A stretch of DNA of 64,000 nucleotides from Coriobacteriia bacterium (GCA_018368455.1 JAGZEG010000012.1:1-64000); one strand, 5' to 3'. Shown: positions 25,593 to 34,374, counted from the stretch's first letter. The notes: generated by a model from the letters alone, not told the origin. Translations and numbers: made by a program.

Positions 25593-26972
25593 TTGTCCAG
25601 AGTCTCCCGCACAAGCTCCCGCACCGCACAGGGCAGCTTCAACCCCGTCGCCATGCTCGCGGCATCGGCGGCGATGTTCCTCGCCTGCATGGACATCCTC
25701 ATCACCAACATCGCACTGCCCGCCATCTCGGCCGAGCTCGGCGGCGGCATGACGGCGCAGCAGTGGGTCGTCGACGGCTACACGCTACCCTTCGCTACGC
25801 TGCTGCTTCTTGCGGGCAACCTCTCGGACCGCCTGGGCGCCCGACGCGTCTTTGCCCTGGGCACGGCGGCATTTGCGGCAAGCTCGCTCGTGTGCGCCCT
25901 GGCCGGCAGCATCGCCGTGCTCGTTGCGGGCCGCGCCCTGCTCGGCGTGGCGGCGGCCCTCATCTTGCCCTCGTCGATGACCGTCATCAACGAGGCCTAC
26001 CCCCGCGAGGCCGACCGTCGCCGAGCGCTCGCCATCTGGGGCGTCGGCGGCTCAGCGGCAACGGCCGCAGGGCCGCTGCTCGGCGGCCTGCTTGTGCCGA
26101 TCCACTGGAGCCTCGTCTTCTCGATCAACATCCCCATCTGCGTCGTCATCTTGATGCTCTGCCTGCGGCTGGGCCCCTCCCGGCGCACACGTGCGCCGTT
26201 TGACGCCATAGGCCAGGCGCTGGCCATCGTAGGGCTGGGCTGCCTCGTCGGCGGCATCATCGAGGGCGGCTCGGAGGGTTTCGGCTCCCCGCTTGTGGTG
26301 GGGATGCTCGTCGCTGGTGTGCTGGGATGCATTGCGTTCGTAGTCTCGCAGGCCCACGTTCAGCACCCCATGATGCCGCTTTCGCTGTTTCGCTCGCCCG
26401 GCATGCGCGTGGCCCTGCTCGGCGGCTTCTCGATGATTCTCAACTGGAACGGCCTCATCTTCCTCTGCACGCTGTTCCTGCAGCAGGAGCTGGGCCTCGC
26501 GCCGCTTACCGCCGGCCTCGCGTTCGTTCCGTCAGCCATCATCGCCATCGGGGGCAATCTGGCATCTGACCGGCTCTCGGGTGCGCGTGGTGTGCGCTTC
26601 ACCATCTTCGTGGGCATCGCGTCCATGGTGTGTGGCTATGCGCTGTTGGCGATCTGCTCTGGGACGGGTGCGCTCGACGTCGTCAGCGTCGCGACTGGCG
26701 TGTGCTTCGCAGGAGTTGGCGGCTCCATCACGACACCCTGCCTGGCCAACCTCGTCCTGCGCTGCGCCGCGCCGGAGCAGTCCGGCATCGCAAGCGCCGT
26801 CTTCAACACGATGCGCCAGGTGGGAGGCGCCATCGGCATCGCCGTGTTCGGCGTGCTCGTCACGGCGCTGCCCACGTTCGGCGCGGGGCTGGCGGCGTCG
26901 TTTGCCATCTCGCTGGCGCTGCTCGCACTCATGATCGTCTGCACCATACGGCTGAAGGCGAGCCGCGCGTAG
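25593..26972 (+). CDS. MFS drug exporter, DHA2 (EmrB/QacA) type
   Basis: Proton-driven major facilitator of 459 residues with about 12-14 hydrophobic helices. Family markers are MDILITNIALPAI in helix 1, WVVDGYTLPFA at the start of helix 2, and GNLSDRLGARR as the motif-A loop. The start appears to be a TTG at 25593, with AAGGA 12 nt upstream; no better start is seen before helix 1. It follows the aldo/keto reductase closely, so a shared transcript is likely. Substrate unknown. Confidence 0.87.
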   Translation: MSRVSRTSSRTAQGSFNPVAMLAASAAMFLACMDILITNIALPAISAELGGGMTAQQWVVDGYTLPFATLLLLAGNLSDRLGARRVFALGTAAFAASSLVCALAGSIAVLVAGRALLGVAAALILPSSMTVINEAYPREADRRRALAIWGVGGSAATAAGPLLGGLLVPIHWSLVFSINIPICVVILMLCLRLGPSRRTRAPFDAIGQALAIVGLGCLVGGIIEGGSEGFGSPLVVGMLVAGVLGCIAFVVSQAHVQHPMMPLSLFRSPGMRVALLGGFSMILNWNGLIFLCTLFLQQELGLAPLTAGLAFVPSAIIAIGGNLASDRLSGARGVRFTIFVGIASMVCGYALLAICSGTGALDVVSVATGVCFAGVGGSITTPCLANLVLRCAAPEQSGIASAVFNTMRQVGGAIGIAVFGVLVTALPTFGAGLAASFAISLALLALMIVCTIRLKASRA

Positions 26973-27003
26973 GAAAACGCGCGCGCCTCTCGAGGAGCAC
27001 CGC

Positions 27004-27067
27004 GCTAGGGCGATTTCTTGCCAGCTCGCTCTAGCAAACGCCGCACCAAAGCGGATTCTTGCCGCAA
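27004..27067. repeat. Terminator-like hairpin with a diverged copy of the 23-bp repeat
   Basis: GCTAGGGCGA (27004-27013) pairs with TCGCTCTAGC (27026-27035), 9 of 10 bases, in the convergent gap between the MFS and esterase genes. It is followed at about 27046-27067 by CACCAAAGCGGATTCTTGCC, a weak match to the inverted orientation of the unit seen at 7.8-8.1 kb. Confidence 0.45.
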
Positions 27068-27103
27068 GCCGCCCTCAGCGCGGGCTCCCGGCACCCCGAC
27101 TCC

Positions 27104-28063
27104 CTACGCTCCCATCGCGGCGCGCAAGAAAGTGACACGGCGCTCGATGGCGTCATGGGTCAGAGCGCAATCGAACACGAAGTCGTAGCCGTGCACGGTG
27201 CCGTGCGTCTCGTTAACCTCCACGGAAACGCCGGCACCCGCCAGCCTCCCCGCATAGGCGAGCGCCTCGTCGTGCAGGCAATCGAACTCGCACGTCTCCA
27301 CATAGGTGGGCGGCAACCCCACAAGCCGGGCGTCGGACACGTCCATCGGCGCAGCGTACTCTGGGTGTTCGGCGAGCAGCCGCTCCGCCTCGGAGCTACG
27401 GCGCCCCTCCCTCCCGAGATAGAAGCGCCACATCGCCGGAACCTGGCGCGCGTTGAACATCGGGACGTCCGTGAAGCGCTGCATGGACTCACCCTCCGCC
27501 GCACGATCGGTCACGGGGTACGCAAGCATCTGAGCGCACGGCACAAAGCCAAGCTCATCGCGGGCCACGAAGCACAGCGAGGCTGCCAAGGCCCCGCCGG
27601 CGCTGTCGCCGCCCACCGCAACGTGCGCGGGATCGATGCCCAGATCGCTCGCACGCTCCAGCAGCCAGATCAGCGCGTTGAGGCAGTCGTAGAGAGGCGT
27701 CGGGAACGGATACCGGGGCGCGAGGCGATAGTCCGCGTACAGCACGGAGCACCCCGCTCGCTCAGCGTAGGCACGCGCAAGGCGGTAATGGTAGGCGGCG
27801 CCCTTCATCGCAAACGCCCCGCCGTGCAGGTAGAGCAGGCAGCCTCGCGAAAAACGCGTCGCCGGCTCGTACAGCAGCGCGGGCACCGTCGCCCCGTCGC
27901 GTGCCGGGATGTCCACGCGCGTCACGCGCATGGCGTCATCGGAGCGCTCGCGATCGAGCAGACGACCTTGCACCAAGATGCTCGCCGCAATCGTCAGCCT
28001 GTTGAACGGCCCTTTCATGCGAGCCAGGCTCGCGAGCTGCGGGTCGATGTCATAGCGCGCCAT
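27104..28063 (-). CDS. Alpha/beta hydrolase, hormone-sensitive-lipase family
   Basis: Cytosolic esterase of 319 residues. The oxyanion-hole motif YLHGGAF and the nucleophile elbow GGDSAGGALA are typical of HSL-type carboxylesterases. Catalytic Asp is probably in CEFDCLHDE and His in THGTVHGYD near the C-terminus. The start at 28063 (MARYDID) has AGGGAG upstream; the frame is open to 28153. It likely hydrolyses short acyl esters. It is divergent from the XRE-desulfoferrodoxin gene without an obvious functional link. Confidence 0.88.
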   Translation of the reverse strand: MARYDIDPQLASLARMKGPFNRLTIAASILVQGRLLDRERSDDAMRVTRVDIPARDGATVPALLYEPATRFSRGCLLYLHGGAFAMKGAAYHYRLARAYAERAGCSVLYADYRLAPRYPFPTPLYDCLNALIWLLERASDLGIDPAHVAVGGDSAGGALAASLCFVARDELGFVPCAQMLAYPVTDRAAEGESMQRFTDVPMFNARQVPAMWRFYLGREGRRSSEAERLLAEHPEYAAPMDVSDARLVGLPPTYVETCEFDCLHDEALAYAGRLAGAGVSVEVNETHGTVHGYDFVFDCALTHDAIERRVTFLRAAMGA

Positions 28064-28290
28064 GGGGTCTCCCTGATGTTTGTAACCCTGTCTACCGCGC
28101 GCCATTATCAGGCATGCAAGTACCACCGGCCCACTCGCACCCCGGAACTCCACGCTCAGTAGGTACCAGCGAGGCGTCTCTCATCCGATAATGAGCCCTG
28201 CGAGCACACGGAGGCCACCCGGGCCCACCGTTCCGCACCCGCTCGCCCATCCTAAAGAAGCTGGCCTCACCACAAACCCGAAAGGATCCC

Positions 28291-28911
28291 ATGAGCACCT
28301 ACCTCACCGCCGACACCATCCGCACGCTGCGCGAGGGGCGCGGCCTGACACAGCGCGCCCTGGCCGAGGCCCTCGGCGTCACCGACAAGGCCGTCTCGAA
28401 GTGGGAGACCGCCCGCGGCCTGCCCGACATCACGCTCGTGGAGCCGCTCGCCCAGGCGCTCGGCGTCTCAGTGGCCGAGCTGCTCACCGGCGACGTCCGC
28501 ACGAACGCCAACCGCGCGGGCAACATGCTGCGCTCGACGTTCTACGTGTGCCCTCTGTGCGGCAACGTCGTCCACTCCTTGGGCGAGGGGTCGTTCACCT
28601 GCTGCGGGAGCACACTGCTGCCCCAGGAGGCCGAAGAACCCGGCGACGGTGACGCTCACGCCTTCACCATCGAACGCGTCGAAAACGACTGGTACCTCAC
28701 GCTCGACCACCCGATGACGAAGACGCACTACATCAGCTTCATGGCCTACGTCACGAGCGACGCCGTCACCATCAAGAAGCTCTACCCCGAGCAGGCCGCC
28801 GAGGCGCGCTTTCCCATGCGCGGCTCGGGCTGGCTCTACCTCTACTGCAACCAGCACGGCCTGTTCCGCCTCAAGACACCGCGCGTGCCCAGGGAGCCCC
28901 GCACGCGGTAG
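28291..28911 (+). CDS. XRE regulator fused to a desulfoferrodoxin-like (superoxide reductase) domain
   Basis: A 206-residue fusion. Residues 1-65 are a Cro/C1-type helix-turn-helix (LTQRALAEALGVTDKAVSKWE). From residue 83 on the sequence follows two-iron superoxide reductase. C87, C90, C104 and C105 match the desulforedoxin FeCys4 centre. H123, H140, H146, C186 and H189 (HPMTKTHYISF, YCNQHGLF) match the five ligands of the catalytic Fe centre. The catalytic Glu-Lys before the first histidine is replaced (DAH instead of EKH). That favours a redox or superoxide sensor over an efficient enzyme. GAAAGGA lies upstream of the ATG. The next gene, a flavodoxin-fold reductase, starts 74 nt downstream. 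Confidence 0.85.
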   Translation: MSTYLTADTIRTLREGRGLTQRALAEALGVTDKAVSKWETARGLPDITLVEPLAQALGVSVAELLTGDVRTNANRAGNMLRSTFYVCPLCGNVVHSLGEGSFTCCGSTLLPQEAEEPGDGDAHAFTIERVENDWYLTLDHPMTKTHYISFMAYVTSDAVTIKKLYPEQAAEARFPMRGSGWLYLYCNQHGLFRLKTPRVPREPRTR

Positions 28912-28985
28912 CACGAACGTGCACTCCACAGCCCGCGCGCCTACAATGGGGCCGCAATCCACAACCAAGGAGAGGGAGCCCCACC

Positions 28986-29621
28986 ATGAAGGTCATGCTT
29001 GTGAACGGCAGCCCACACAAGGCCGGCTGCACGAACCGCGCGCTCGAGGAGATCGCTGCGACGCTCGCAACGGAGGGCGTCGACAGCGAGATCTACTGGA
29101 TTGGCGCCAAGCCCATCGGCGGTTGTGCAGCGTGCCAAGGGTGCTCGACGCGTGGCGAGTGCGTCTTCAAGGACAAGGTCAACGAGTTTCGTCCGCTGGC
29201 TGCCGCGGCCGACGGCTTCGTGTTCGGCGCGCCGGTGCACTACGCCCACGCCGGAGCCTCGCTGCTCGGCTTCATGGACCGGCTGTTCTACTCCGACGGT
29301 CGAGCCAGCCACCCGAGCTCGTTTGCGTTCAAGCCCGCAGCCGCCATCGTCAGCGCCCGGCGCGCCGGCACCACGGCGGCGTTCGAGGACATCAACAAGT
29401 TCTTTACGATCAACCAGATGCCCATCGTGAGCTCGCGCTACTGGAACATGGTGCACGGCAACACGGCCGAGGAGGTCGAGCACGACGAGGAGGGTCTGCG
29501 CACGATGCGCATCCTGGCGCGCAACATGGCCTGGATGCTTCGCTGCATCGAGGCAGGCCGCGCTACCGGCATCACGCCGCCTGCAACTGAGGCTGGGCCG
29601 GCGACGAATTTCATCCGATAG
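28986..29621 (+). CDS. Flavodoxin-fold NAD(P)H-dependent oxidoreductase
   Basis: Flavoprotein of 211 residues of the NADPH-dependent FMN reductase/iron-sulphur flavoprotein type. It has an FMN-phosphate loop NGSPHKAGCTNRAL and a cysteine-containing segment GGCAACQGCSTRGEC around residues 46-60. The usual APVHYAHAGASLLGFMDR active-site helix follows (in two parts: FGAPVHYA and LLGFMDRLF). The cysteines could hold a cluster, but the compact C-x2-C-x2-C spacing only partly fits Isf. AAGGAGAGGGAG precedes the ATG. It probably shares a transcript with the upstream XRE-desulfoferrodoxin gene. Confidence 0.85.
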   Translation: MKVMLVNGSPHKAGCTNRALEEIAATLATEGVDSEIYWIGAKPIGGCAACQGCSTRGECVFKDKVNEFRPLAAAADGFVFGAPVHYAHAGASLLGFMDRLFYSDGRASHPSSFAFKPAAAIVSARRAGTTAAFEDINKFFTINQMPIVSSRYWNMVHGNTAEEVEHDEEGLRTMRILARNMAWMLRCIEAGRATGITPPATEAGPATNFIR

Positions 29622-29704
29622 CAGGCATGCGACCCGGGGACGGATCTCTCACACGGCGCCACCACAAGGGCTGCACGCCAAAACGACACCCCCGCACAAC
29701 CGCA

Positions 29705-29737
29705 CCGCCCCCGAGGGACGTAGCCCCTCAGGGGCGG
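29705..29737 (+). terminator. Hairpin terminator after the flavodoxin-fold reductase
   Basis: CCGCCCC (29705-29711) pairs with GGGGCGG (29731-29737), extended inside by GAGGG/CCCTC after one mismatch, with a 6-7 nt loop. Downstream bases are TTCGTCTC, not a pure T-run. Confidence 0.6.
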
Positions 29738-29876
29738 CTTCGTCTCAGGGGAGCCCAAAAAGCACAGGAACCGCCGCGTGCAACAACTCGTTGCGTGACC
29801 ACGCGGGATCAGCCGCCTACACTAGGGGGAGCACAAACCCAAGCGCACAAACCCCCGAAGGAGACAGGAGCGCCCC

Positions 29877-30329
29877 ATGGCCATCAAAGACGTGCTGCCC
29901 CAGCTGCGCCGCGAGCGAGGACTCACCCAGGAAGATCTTGCCCGCAAGCTTTTCATCACGCGACAGGCCGTGAGTCGCTGGGAAACCGGCGAGACCTCGC
30001 CCGGCATCGACATGACGAAGCTCATCGCACTCGCGCTCGACGTGCCCATCACCAGCCTGCTCGAGATGCCCGAGCACTACTGCCAAAGCTGCGGCATGAT
30101 GTTCACTGCATCCGACCAGTACGCCCACGAGGCCGACGGCTCCGTGACGCACGACTACTGCAAGTGGTGCTACGACAAGGGCGCCTACACGTACGAGACC
30201 ACCATGGACGAGATGATCGAGGACTGCGCCCCGCGCATGGCCGAGGCGATGGGCTGGACCGTCGACGAGTCAGCCTCCTTACTCGGCGCCGTCCTGCCCA
30301 CCCTCGAGCGGTGGAGGCAGACAGAGTAG
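29877..30329 (+). CDS. XRE regulator with C-terminal zinc ribbon
   Basis: A 150-residue protein. A Cro/C1 helix-turn-helix occupies residues 1-60 (LTQEDLARKLFITRQAVSRWE). It is followed by the ribbon CQSC (C69, C72) and CKWC (C95, C98), a putative zinc-binding domain found fused to XRE regulators. GAAGGAGACAGGAG precedes the ATG. It is a second XRE protein with a metal-binding tail within 2 kb of the desulfoferrodoxin fusion, but is separated from it by a hairpin and has its own leader. Confidence 0.87.
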   Translation: MAIKDVLPQLRRERGLTQEDLARKLFITRQAVSRWETGETSPGIDMTKLIALALDVPITSLLEMPEHYCQSCGMMFTASDQYAHEADGSVTHDYCKWCYDKGAYTYETTMDEMIEDCAPRMAEAMGWTVDESASLLGAVLPTLERWRQTE

Positions 30330-30646
30330 GGCCGCGTGCGTCTTGGGCGCATCTCGCGGTTGTGCGAGGTCTTGCAAAACGGCAGGCCGAATCTGGCCCC
30401 GATTTGCGTTCGTGCTAGGTTTGCGCGGCCATTCGCGAGTCAAAATCGAGCCAACATGCAACCCGCGCCTCATCTACCTGCGGGTTCTTTGTGCAACAGG
30501 GCCTCCCGCACCCAAACCAACCCGCGCAAACCTAGCACAACCGAATTTCGGGGCCAATTTGGGAGCCCCGTTTCGCAAAACCTAGCAGAACCGCGTTTTG
30601 CGCCCCACCATTATGTTTTGTGCCCCGCCGACACCAAACAGTTCCC
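30330..30646. repeat. Convergent intergenic double-arm palindrome (same family as at 23.2 kb)
   Basis: The element spans about 30343-30607. The left arm has GGGCGCATCTCGCGGTTGTG, GAGGTCTTGCAAAAC, then GCGTTCGTGCTAGGTTTGCG. The right arm has CGCAAACCTAGCACAACCG, then GTTTCGCAAAACCTAGCAG and AACCGCGTTTTGCGCCCC, i.e. the same two units inverted. The centre carries CTACCTGCGGGTTC (30474-30487), the complement of the AACC(C/T)GCAGGTAG motif in the 23 kb element. It lies between convergent genes. Confidence 0.8.
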
Positions 30647-31126
30647 CTACAGCCCGAGTCCCTGAGCCCATGCGGTCAGCTCGTTCTCGGAGGCATTTGC
30701 CTCGAAGCGCTTCTGACCCACCCACGTAGCATCCGGCGCCAGGGCGCTCAGCGTGTCCTGGGACTTCCCCATGCCGCTCGAGCCCGACGTCGCGAACAGC
30801 GCGACCTTCTTGCCCGCAAGGTCGGCGCCCTCCACGAACGTGTCGATGATCGTTGGCGCCGTGTACCACCAGATCGGGAAGCCGATGAGCACCTCGTCGT
30901 AGCCGCCCAGGTCAGGCAACTCACCGGCGATGGCCGGGCGCGACGAGGGATCCTGCATCTCAATCGTGCTACGGCTCTTCTTGTTCGTCCAGTCCAGGTC
31001 GGCGTCGGTGTAGGGTTGCTCTGGCACGATCTCGTAGAGGTCGGCCCCGATGCCCGCGGCCAGGCGCTGCGCGAGCGCCTTCGTCACGCCGCTGGCAGAG
31101 AAATACGCAACGAGCTTCTTGCCCAT
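30647..31126 (-). CDS. Flavodoxin
   Basis: A 159-residue flavodoxin-family protein. The FMN-phosphate loop is VAYFSASGVTKALA near the N-terminus. The flavin-ring loops are FPIWWYTAPTII and ATSGSSGMGKS. It is one of the single-domain 'flavodoxin_4' proteins that carry electrons or reduce quinones. The start at 31126 (MGKK) has AGGAGG 7 nt upstream. It lies downstream of the broken quinone oxidoreductase on the same strand. Confidence 0.85.
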   Translation of the reverse strand: MGKKLVAYFSASGVTKALAQRLAAGIGADLYEIVPEQPYTDADLDWTNKKSRSTIEMQDPSSRPAIAGELPDLGGYDEVLIGFPIWWYTAPTIIDTFVEGADLAGKKVALFATSGSSGMGKSQDTLSALAPDATWVGQKRFEANASENELTAWAQGLGL

Positions 31127-31274
31127 GGTGAGCCTCCTCACTCTTCCGGGGCGACCGATTCGCTCCTCGCCAGGAATCGTACCCCCTGAAGTCAGCTCTA
31201 AGGCAATCGACCATCGCCGCGGGCATACGCAGGCTCCCCATCTTCAGGGAGTCCCGCACTCCACGGCATAGCCC

Positions 31275-32209
31275 CTACACTCGGATGACGACCTTGCCAC
31301 GCGGATGGTCCCGCACGATGTCGGGAAGTCCCCGCATCGCCGCGCCCAGGCCGTCAAGCACCTGCAGGCCCGGATGCAACCCCGAGCTTGCCATGGCCCG
31401 TACCACCCGCGGCAGCACACCTTTGCCAATCTGCGAGAAGAACAGCGCCACTTTCAGGCGCTTCCCTCTCAGTGGCAGCGTCAACACGCCAGGGCTCGCC
31501 AGGCTCGTGCCCAGCAGCACGAACGTTCCGCCCGGACGCAGCACGCGAGCGAACTCCCGCGCCGGCGTCCGTCCGTTCACGCCGATCGCCGCGTCGGCCA
31601 TGCCGTCCGGGACGCCCTTTAGGACCCCTCCGCCATAGTCGACAGTGCACTTCGCCCCGCACGCCCGCGCTATCTCGAAGTTGCGCGCACTGCATGCCGC
31701 CGTCACCTCAGCCCCGAGCGCGATCGCCAGCAGCACGGCATACTGGCCGACGCCACCCGACGCCCCGCACACGAGCAGGCGCTTCCCCGCGAGCTCCGGC
31801 AACGTATCCGCACCCGCCGACGCGCCGACCTTGCTCAGCGCCGCGTAAGCCGTGACGCTCGCCGATGGCAGGGCCGCCGCCTCCTCGAGAGGCATCCCCT
31901 CGGGCACGGGCGTCGCCCATCGTGCATCGAGCACCGCAAGCCCGGCAGCGCCCCCCCGCAAGCCCCGGCGTCACACCGCACACGACATCCCCCGGTGCAA
32001 AGCCGTCCACATTCGCACCGCATGAGACAATCGTCCCCGCAACGTCGGAGCCCACGACCCTGCCCTTTTGTCAGCAGTGACTCACTCGCAAAGTCCGCCC
32101 TGTTAAGCGCGCAGCACGCCACGCGCACAAGCAGTTGGCCCTTACCCGGCTGCGGATTCGTGCGCTCTTCACACGCATAGCCGCCGCTTTTTCTCACAAG
32201 CACACGCAT
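31275..32209 (-). pseudogene. Zinc-independent quinone oxidoreductase (MDR) gene with two frameshifts
   Basis: The intact product would be an about 310-residue NADPH:quinone reductase-like medium-chain dehydrogenase. Its parts are spread over three frames. The N-terminal part is MRVLVRKSGG to ADFASESLLTKGQGR. The middle is VVGSDVAGTIVSCGANVDGF to GVTPGL. The nucleotide-binding and C-terminal part is RGGAAGLAVLDARWATPVPEG to the end, with GASGGVGQYAVLLA. Each switch needs one extra base: one within 32050-32075 beside AAAAGGG, the other near 31950-31968 beside a run of seven G (plus-strand C at 31951-31957). It is a decayed gene, a phase-variable gene, or a product of homopolymer sequencing errors. 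Confidence 0.85.
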
Positions 32210-32280
32210 ACCGCAGCCTCTTCCCGTTCCGCCCGAATCGCCAGATTCGCAGGCAACCAACCATCCGCCGCAGGTCAGCG

Positions 32281-33486
32281 CTATCGACGCGGGTCATGCT
32301 CCATCTTGGCGCGCACTGTTGTGCCCATGTACACGAACTCGTAGATGAGCTCGCCCGAGCGCTCAACCCGGGCCGACTCGCCCGCATCGCCGTCCTCGAG
32401 CACGAGCGTTCCTTCGCCCACGTTGCGCGTCGTCGAGGGCTGCAGGTCACGCTGGCGCAGCGCAGCCTGAACCGGCTCGGGCAGGGCACCCGTGGGATAG
32501 CGCGCCTCGAGCTCACGCTTGAGCGCGATCGTCCACGCAGCAGTCCTCGCGCCGTCGCGGAATACGTACTCGATGCGTTTGGGATACGTCTTGCCCGACA
32601 GTGGCTCGACGTACTCCTCCAAGAACGTGCACTGCGGCGTGTCGAGATCCTGCATCACGAGGTTGCCGTCGGCGTCTTCGAGGAAGAACATCGGCAGACG
32701 CTCGTAGCCAAAGCTCCGCTGCGTCCCAATGTCAAACACGAGCGCCGCATAGTCACCGAAGTCCTGGCGTCCCCAGATCCAGTGATCCCACGTGGCATTG
32801 TGCTCCATGTTGCCCCACTGGTGGTCATGATAGCCAGCACCGCTGACCGCGTGAGAAGCCCCGTCGTAGTACAGCGTTCCGGTCACGGTGCCACGCGGCA
32901 CGGCGCACAGCCACGTGAAGTAGCCCTTGCCGTCCTCACCGAACGCAAAGCCGCCCGCACCGGGTCGCCAGGGCCGCGACGTACTTACCAGTGTGAGGTC
33001 GACGCCCACGGGAGACATCCCCGCCTCACCCGAACCGTTAGAGCCCTCCGTACGGTCAACGTGGATGCGATACGTCTGCAGGTCACCCTCAACGAAGTGC
33101 GGCCCAAAGCGCACATCGCAGCGCCCCTCAGCAAACTGGGCATCCGCAGTGTTTAGCACTACGTTGTCCTTGAACTCGCGGCCCTCGGCGTCCGTGATCT
33201 TCACGACGACAGAGGGCAGCGTGCCGTCCTGGGCGATCGTCGTGTTGTCCTTCGTGTTGAAGTGGATGACCACCGTCGAGCCGTCGTCGAGAATGAAGTC
33301 GAAGTACCACCACTCGTATGCGCCGGCACGATCGTCGTCGCGGCGTCCATCTTCCCACACCTCGATGGCGCCCGGCTTCGTGCCCATGCGCGCGTAGTCT
33401 TCCGGGCGATTCATCAGGCGCACAGGAACCGGTTGATCCCCCTGCGCGATCCGCATCCCTTCGCCGCTTCCCATTCCGTTCGTCAT
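32281..33486 (-). CDS. CrtC/AttH-like lipocalin-fold protein
   Basis: A 401-residue protein resembling the hydroxyneurosporene synthase (CrtC)/AttH family. Conserved segments are YEWWYFDF, HFNTKDN, GAGYHDHQWGN and WIWGRQDFGDYA. It has two beta-barrel lipocalin-like halves, and no signal peptide is seen. CrtC hydrates carotenoids, but no carotenoid genes are visible in this window, so the substrate is more likely another hydrophobic molecule. The start at 33486 is preceded by AGAGGAG. It is divergent from a TetR gene, with a perfect palindrome between them, and is therefore the probable regulated gene. Confidence 0.78.
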   Translation of the reverse strand: MTNGMGSGEGMRIAQGDQPVPVRLMNRPEDYARMGTKPGAIEVWEDGRRDDDRAGAYEWWYFDFILDDGSTVVIHFNTKDNTTIAQDGTLPSVVVKITDAEGREFKDNVVLNTADAQFAEGRCDVRFGPHFVEGDLQTYRIHVDRTEGSNGSGEAGMSPVGVDLTLVSTSRPWRPGAGGFAFGEDGKGYFTWLCAVPRGTVTGTLYYDGASHAVSGAGYHDHQWGNMEHNATWDHWIWGRQDFGDYAALVFDIGTQRSFGYERLPMFFLEDADGNLVMQDLDTPQCTFLEEYVEPLSGKTYPKRIEYVFRDGARTAAWTIALKRELEARYPTGALPEPVQAALRQRDLQPSTTRNVGEGTLVLEDGDAGESARVERSGELIYEFVYMGTTVRAKMEHDPRR

Positions 33487-33567
33487 ACAGCACGACTCCT
33501 CTCATGCCTCATCGCAGGGGCTCACGTCTGGCAGCACCGCTACGCCCCTTGCATCGAATTGCTTGCC

Positions 33568-33582
33568 GATACATAATGTATC
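33568..33582. promoter_or_regulatory. TetR operator candidate between CrtC/AttH-like and TetR genes
   Basis: GATACATAATGTATC is a perfect 15-bp palindrome. It overlaps a possible -10 (CATAAT at 33572-33577) that lies 16 bp after a -35-like TTGCAT (33550-33555), reading toward the TetR gene. A second short palindrome, ATACGTAT (33600-33607), follows. The half-site GATACAT recurs in the operator at 35061-35086. Confidence 0.6.
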
Positions 33583-33658
33583 CGCACATTGATGAAACAA
33601 TACGTATCAGCGATGAGTCATATGGAGCAGAGGTGTTTCACCAAGAGAGGAGTCGCAG

Positions 33659-34306
33659 GTGAAGGCAGGTGCGCGCAAAGACATCATGCAAGGAGTCGAC
33701 ACGAAGAGAGCCGGCTTCGACACATCCCGCCCACAAAATGCCCTCGCAGGAAACGTCATGCGCAACGAGCAGGCCCGAAACCGCCTCGTCAACGCCCTGT
33801 TCACGCTCATGGGCCGCATGCGCTTCTCGGAAATCACGGTGAGCGACCTCGTGCGCGAGGCAGGCGTGGCACGTATAACGTACTATCGCAACTTCGAGGC
33901 AAAAGAGGACATCGTAGAGGCGTACATGGAGGGGCTGCACCGGGCCATCGTCCAGGAAGATGCCTCACCAGGCACCGCGGCATCCGCCAAGAAACTCTTG
34001 GACGAGGGCGCGCTCGCCGCAGGCTTTGCCCGATCGCTCGCCCTCATGCGCGACGAGAGCGAACGTATCCTGACGCTCGTCCACGGCGGTTTCACGACCA
34101 CGCTGCAGCACATGATGGACGGCTATCTCGAGGAGCGCCTCGGCGACATGCCAGCCTCCTCCATCGAGCGCTTCGAGCTGTACTTCGTCTCGGGAGCCAT
34201 GCTCAACGTCCTCGTCCAGTGGCTCGAGCAGGGGGCGGAGGAGGAGCCGGCCGACCTCGCCCTCTTCGTCGCGCAGCTTCTGCACAGAGGGCTTCCGCAG
34301 GCGTAG
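33659..34306 (+). CDS. TetR-family transcriptional regulator
   Basis: A 215-residue regulator with an N-terminal extension of about 35 residues ahead of the helix-turn-helix (FSEITVSDLVREAGVARITYY). The ligand-binding domain is all-helical. The GTG start at 33659 has GAGAGGAG about 7 nt upstream; later ATGs would still keep the DNA-binding domain. It is divergent from the CrtC/AttH-like gene and convergent with a second TetR gene. Autoregulation through the 33568-33582 palindrome is likely. Confidence 0.85.
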   Translation: MKAGARKDIMQGVDTKRAGFDTSRPQNALAGNVMRNEQARNRLVNALFTLMGRMRFSEITVSDLVREAGVARITYYRNFEAKEDIVEAYMEGLHRAIVQEDASPGTAASAKKLLDEGALAAGFARSLALMRDESERILTLVHGGFTTTLQHMMDGYLEERLGDMPASSIERFELYFVSGAMLNVLVQWLEQGAEEEPADLALFVAQLLHRGLPQA

Positions 34307-34374
34307 GATGGCCCATGCGCAGTTGGCCGACAGCCCTGCCAGACCAGGCTCGCAAGGACCAAGCCAACCCCGAC

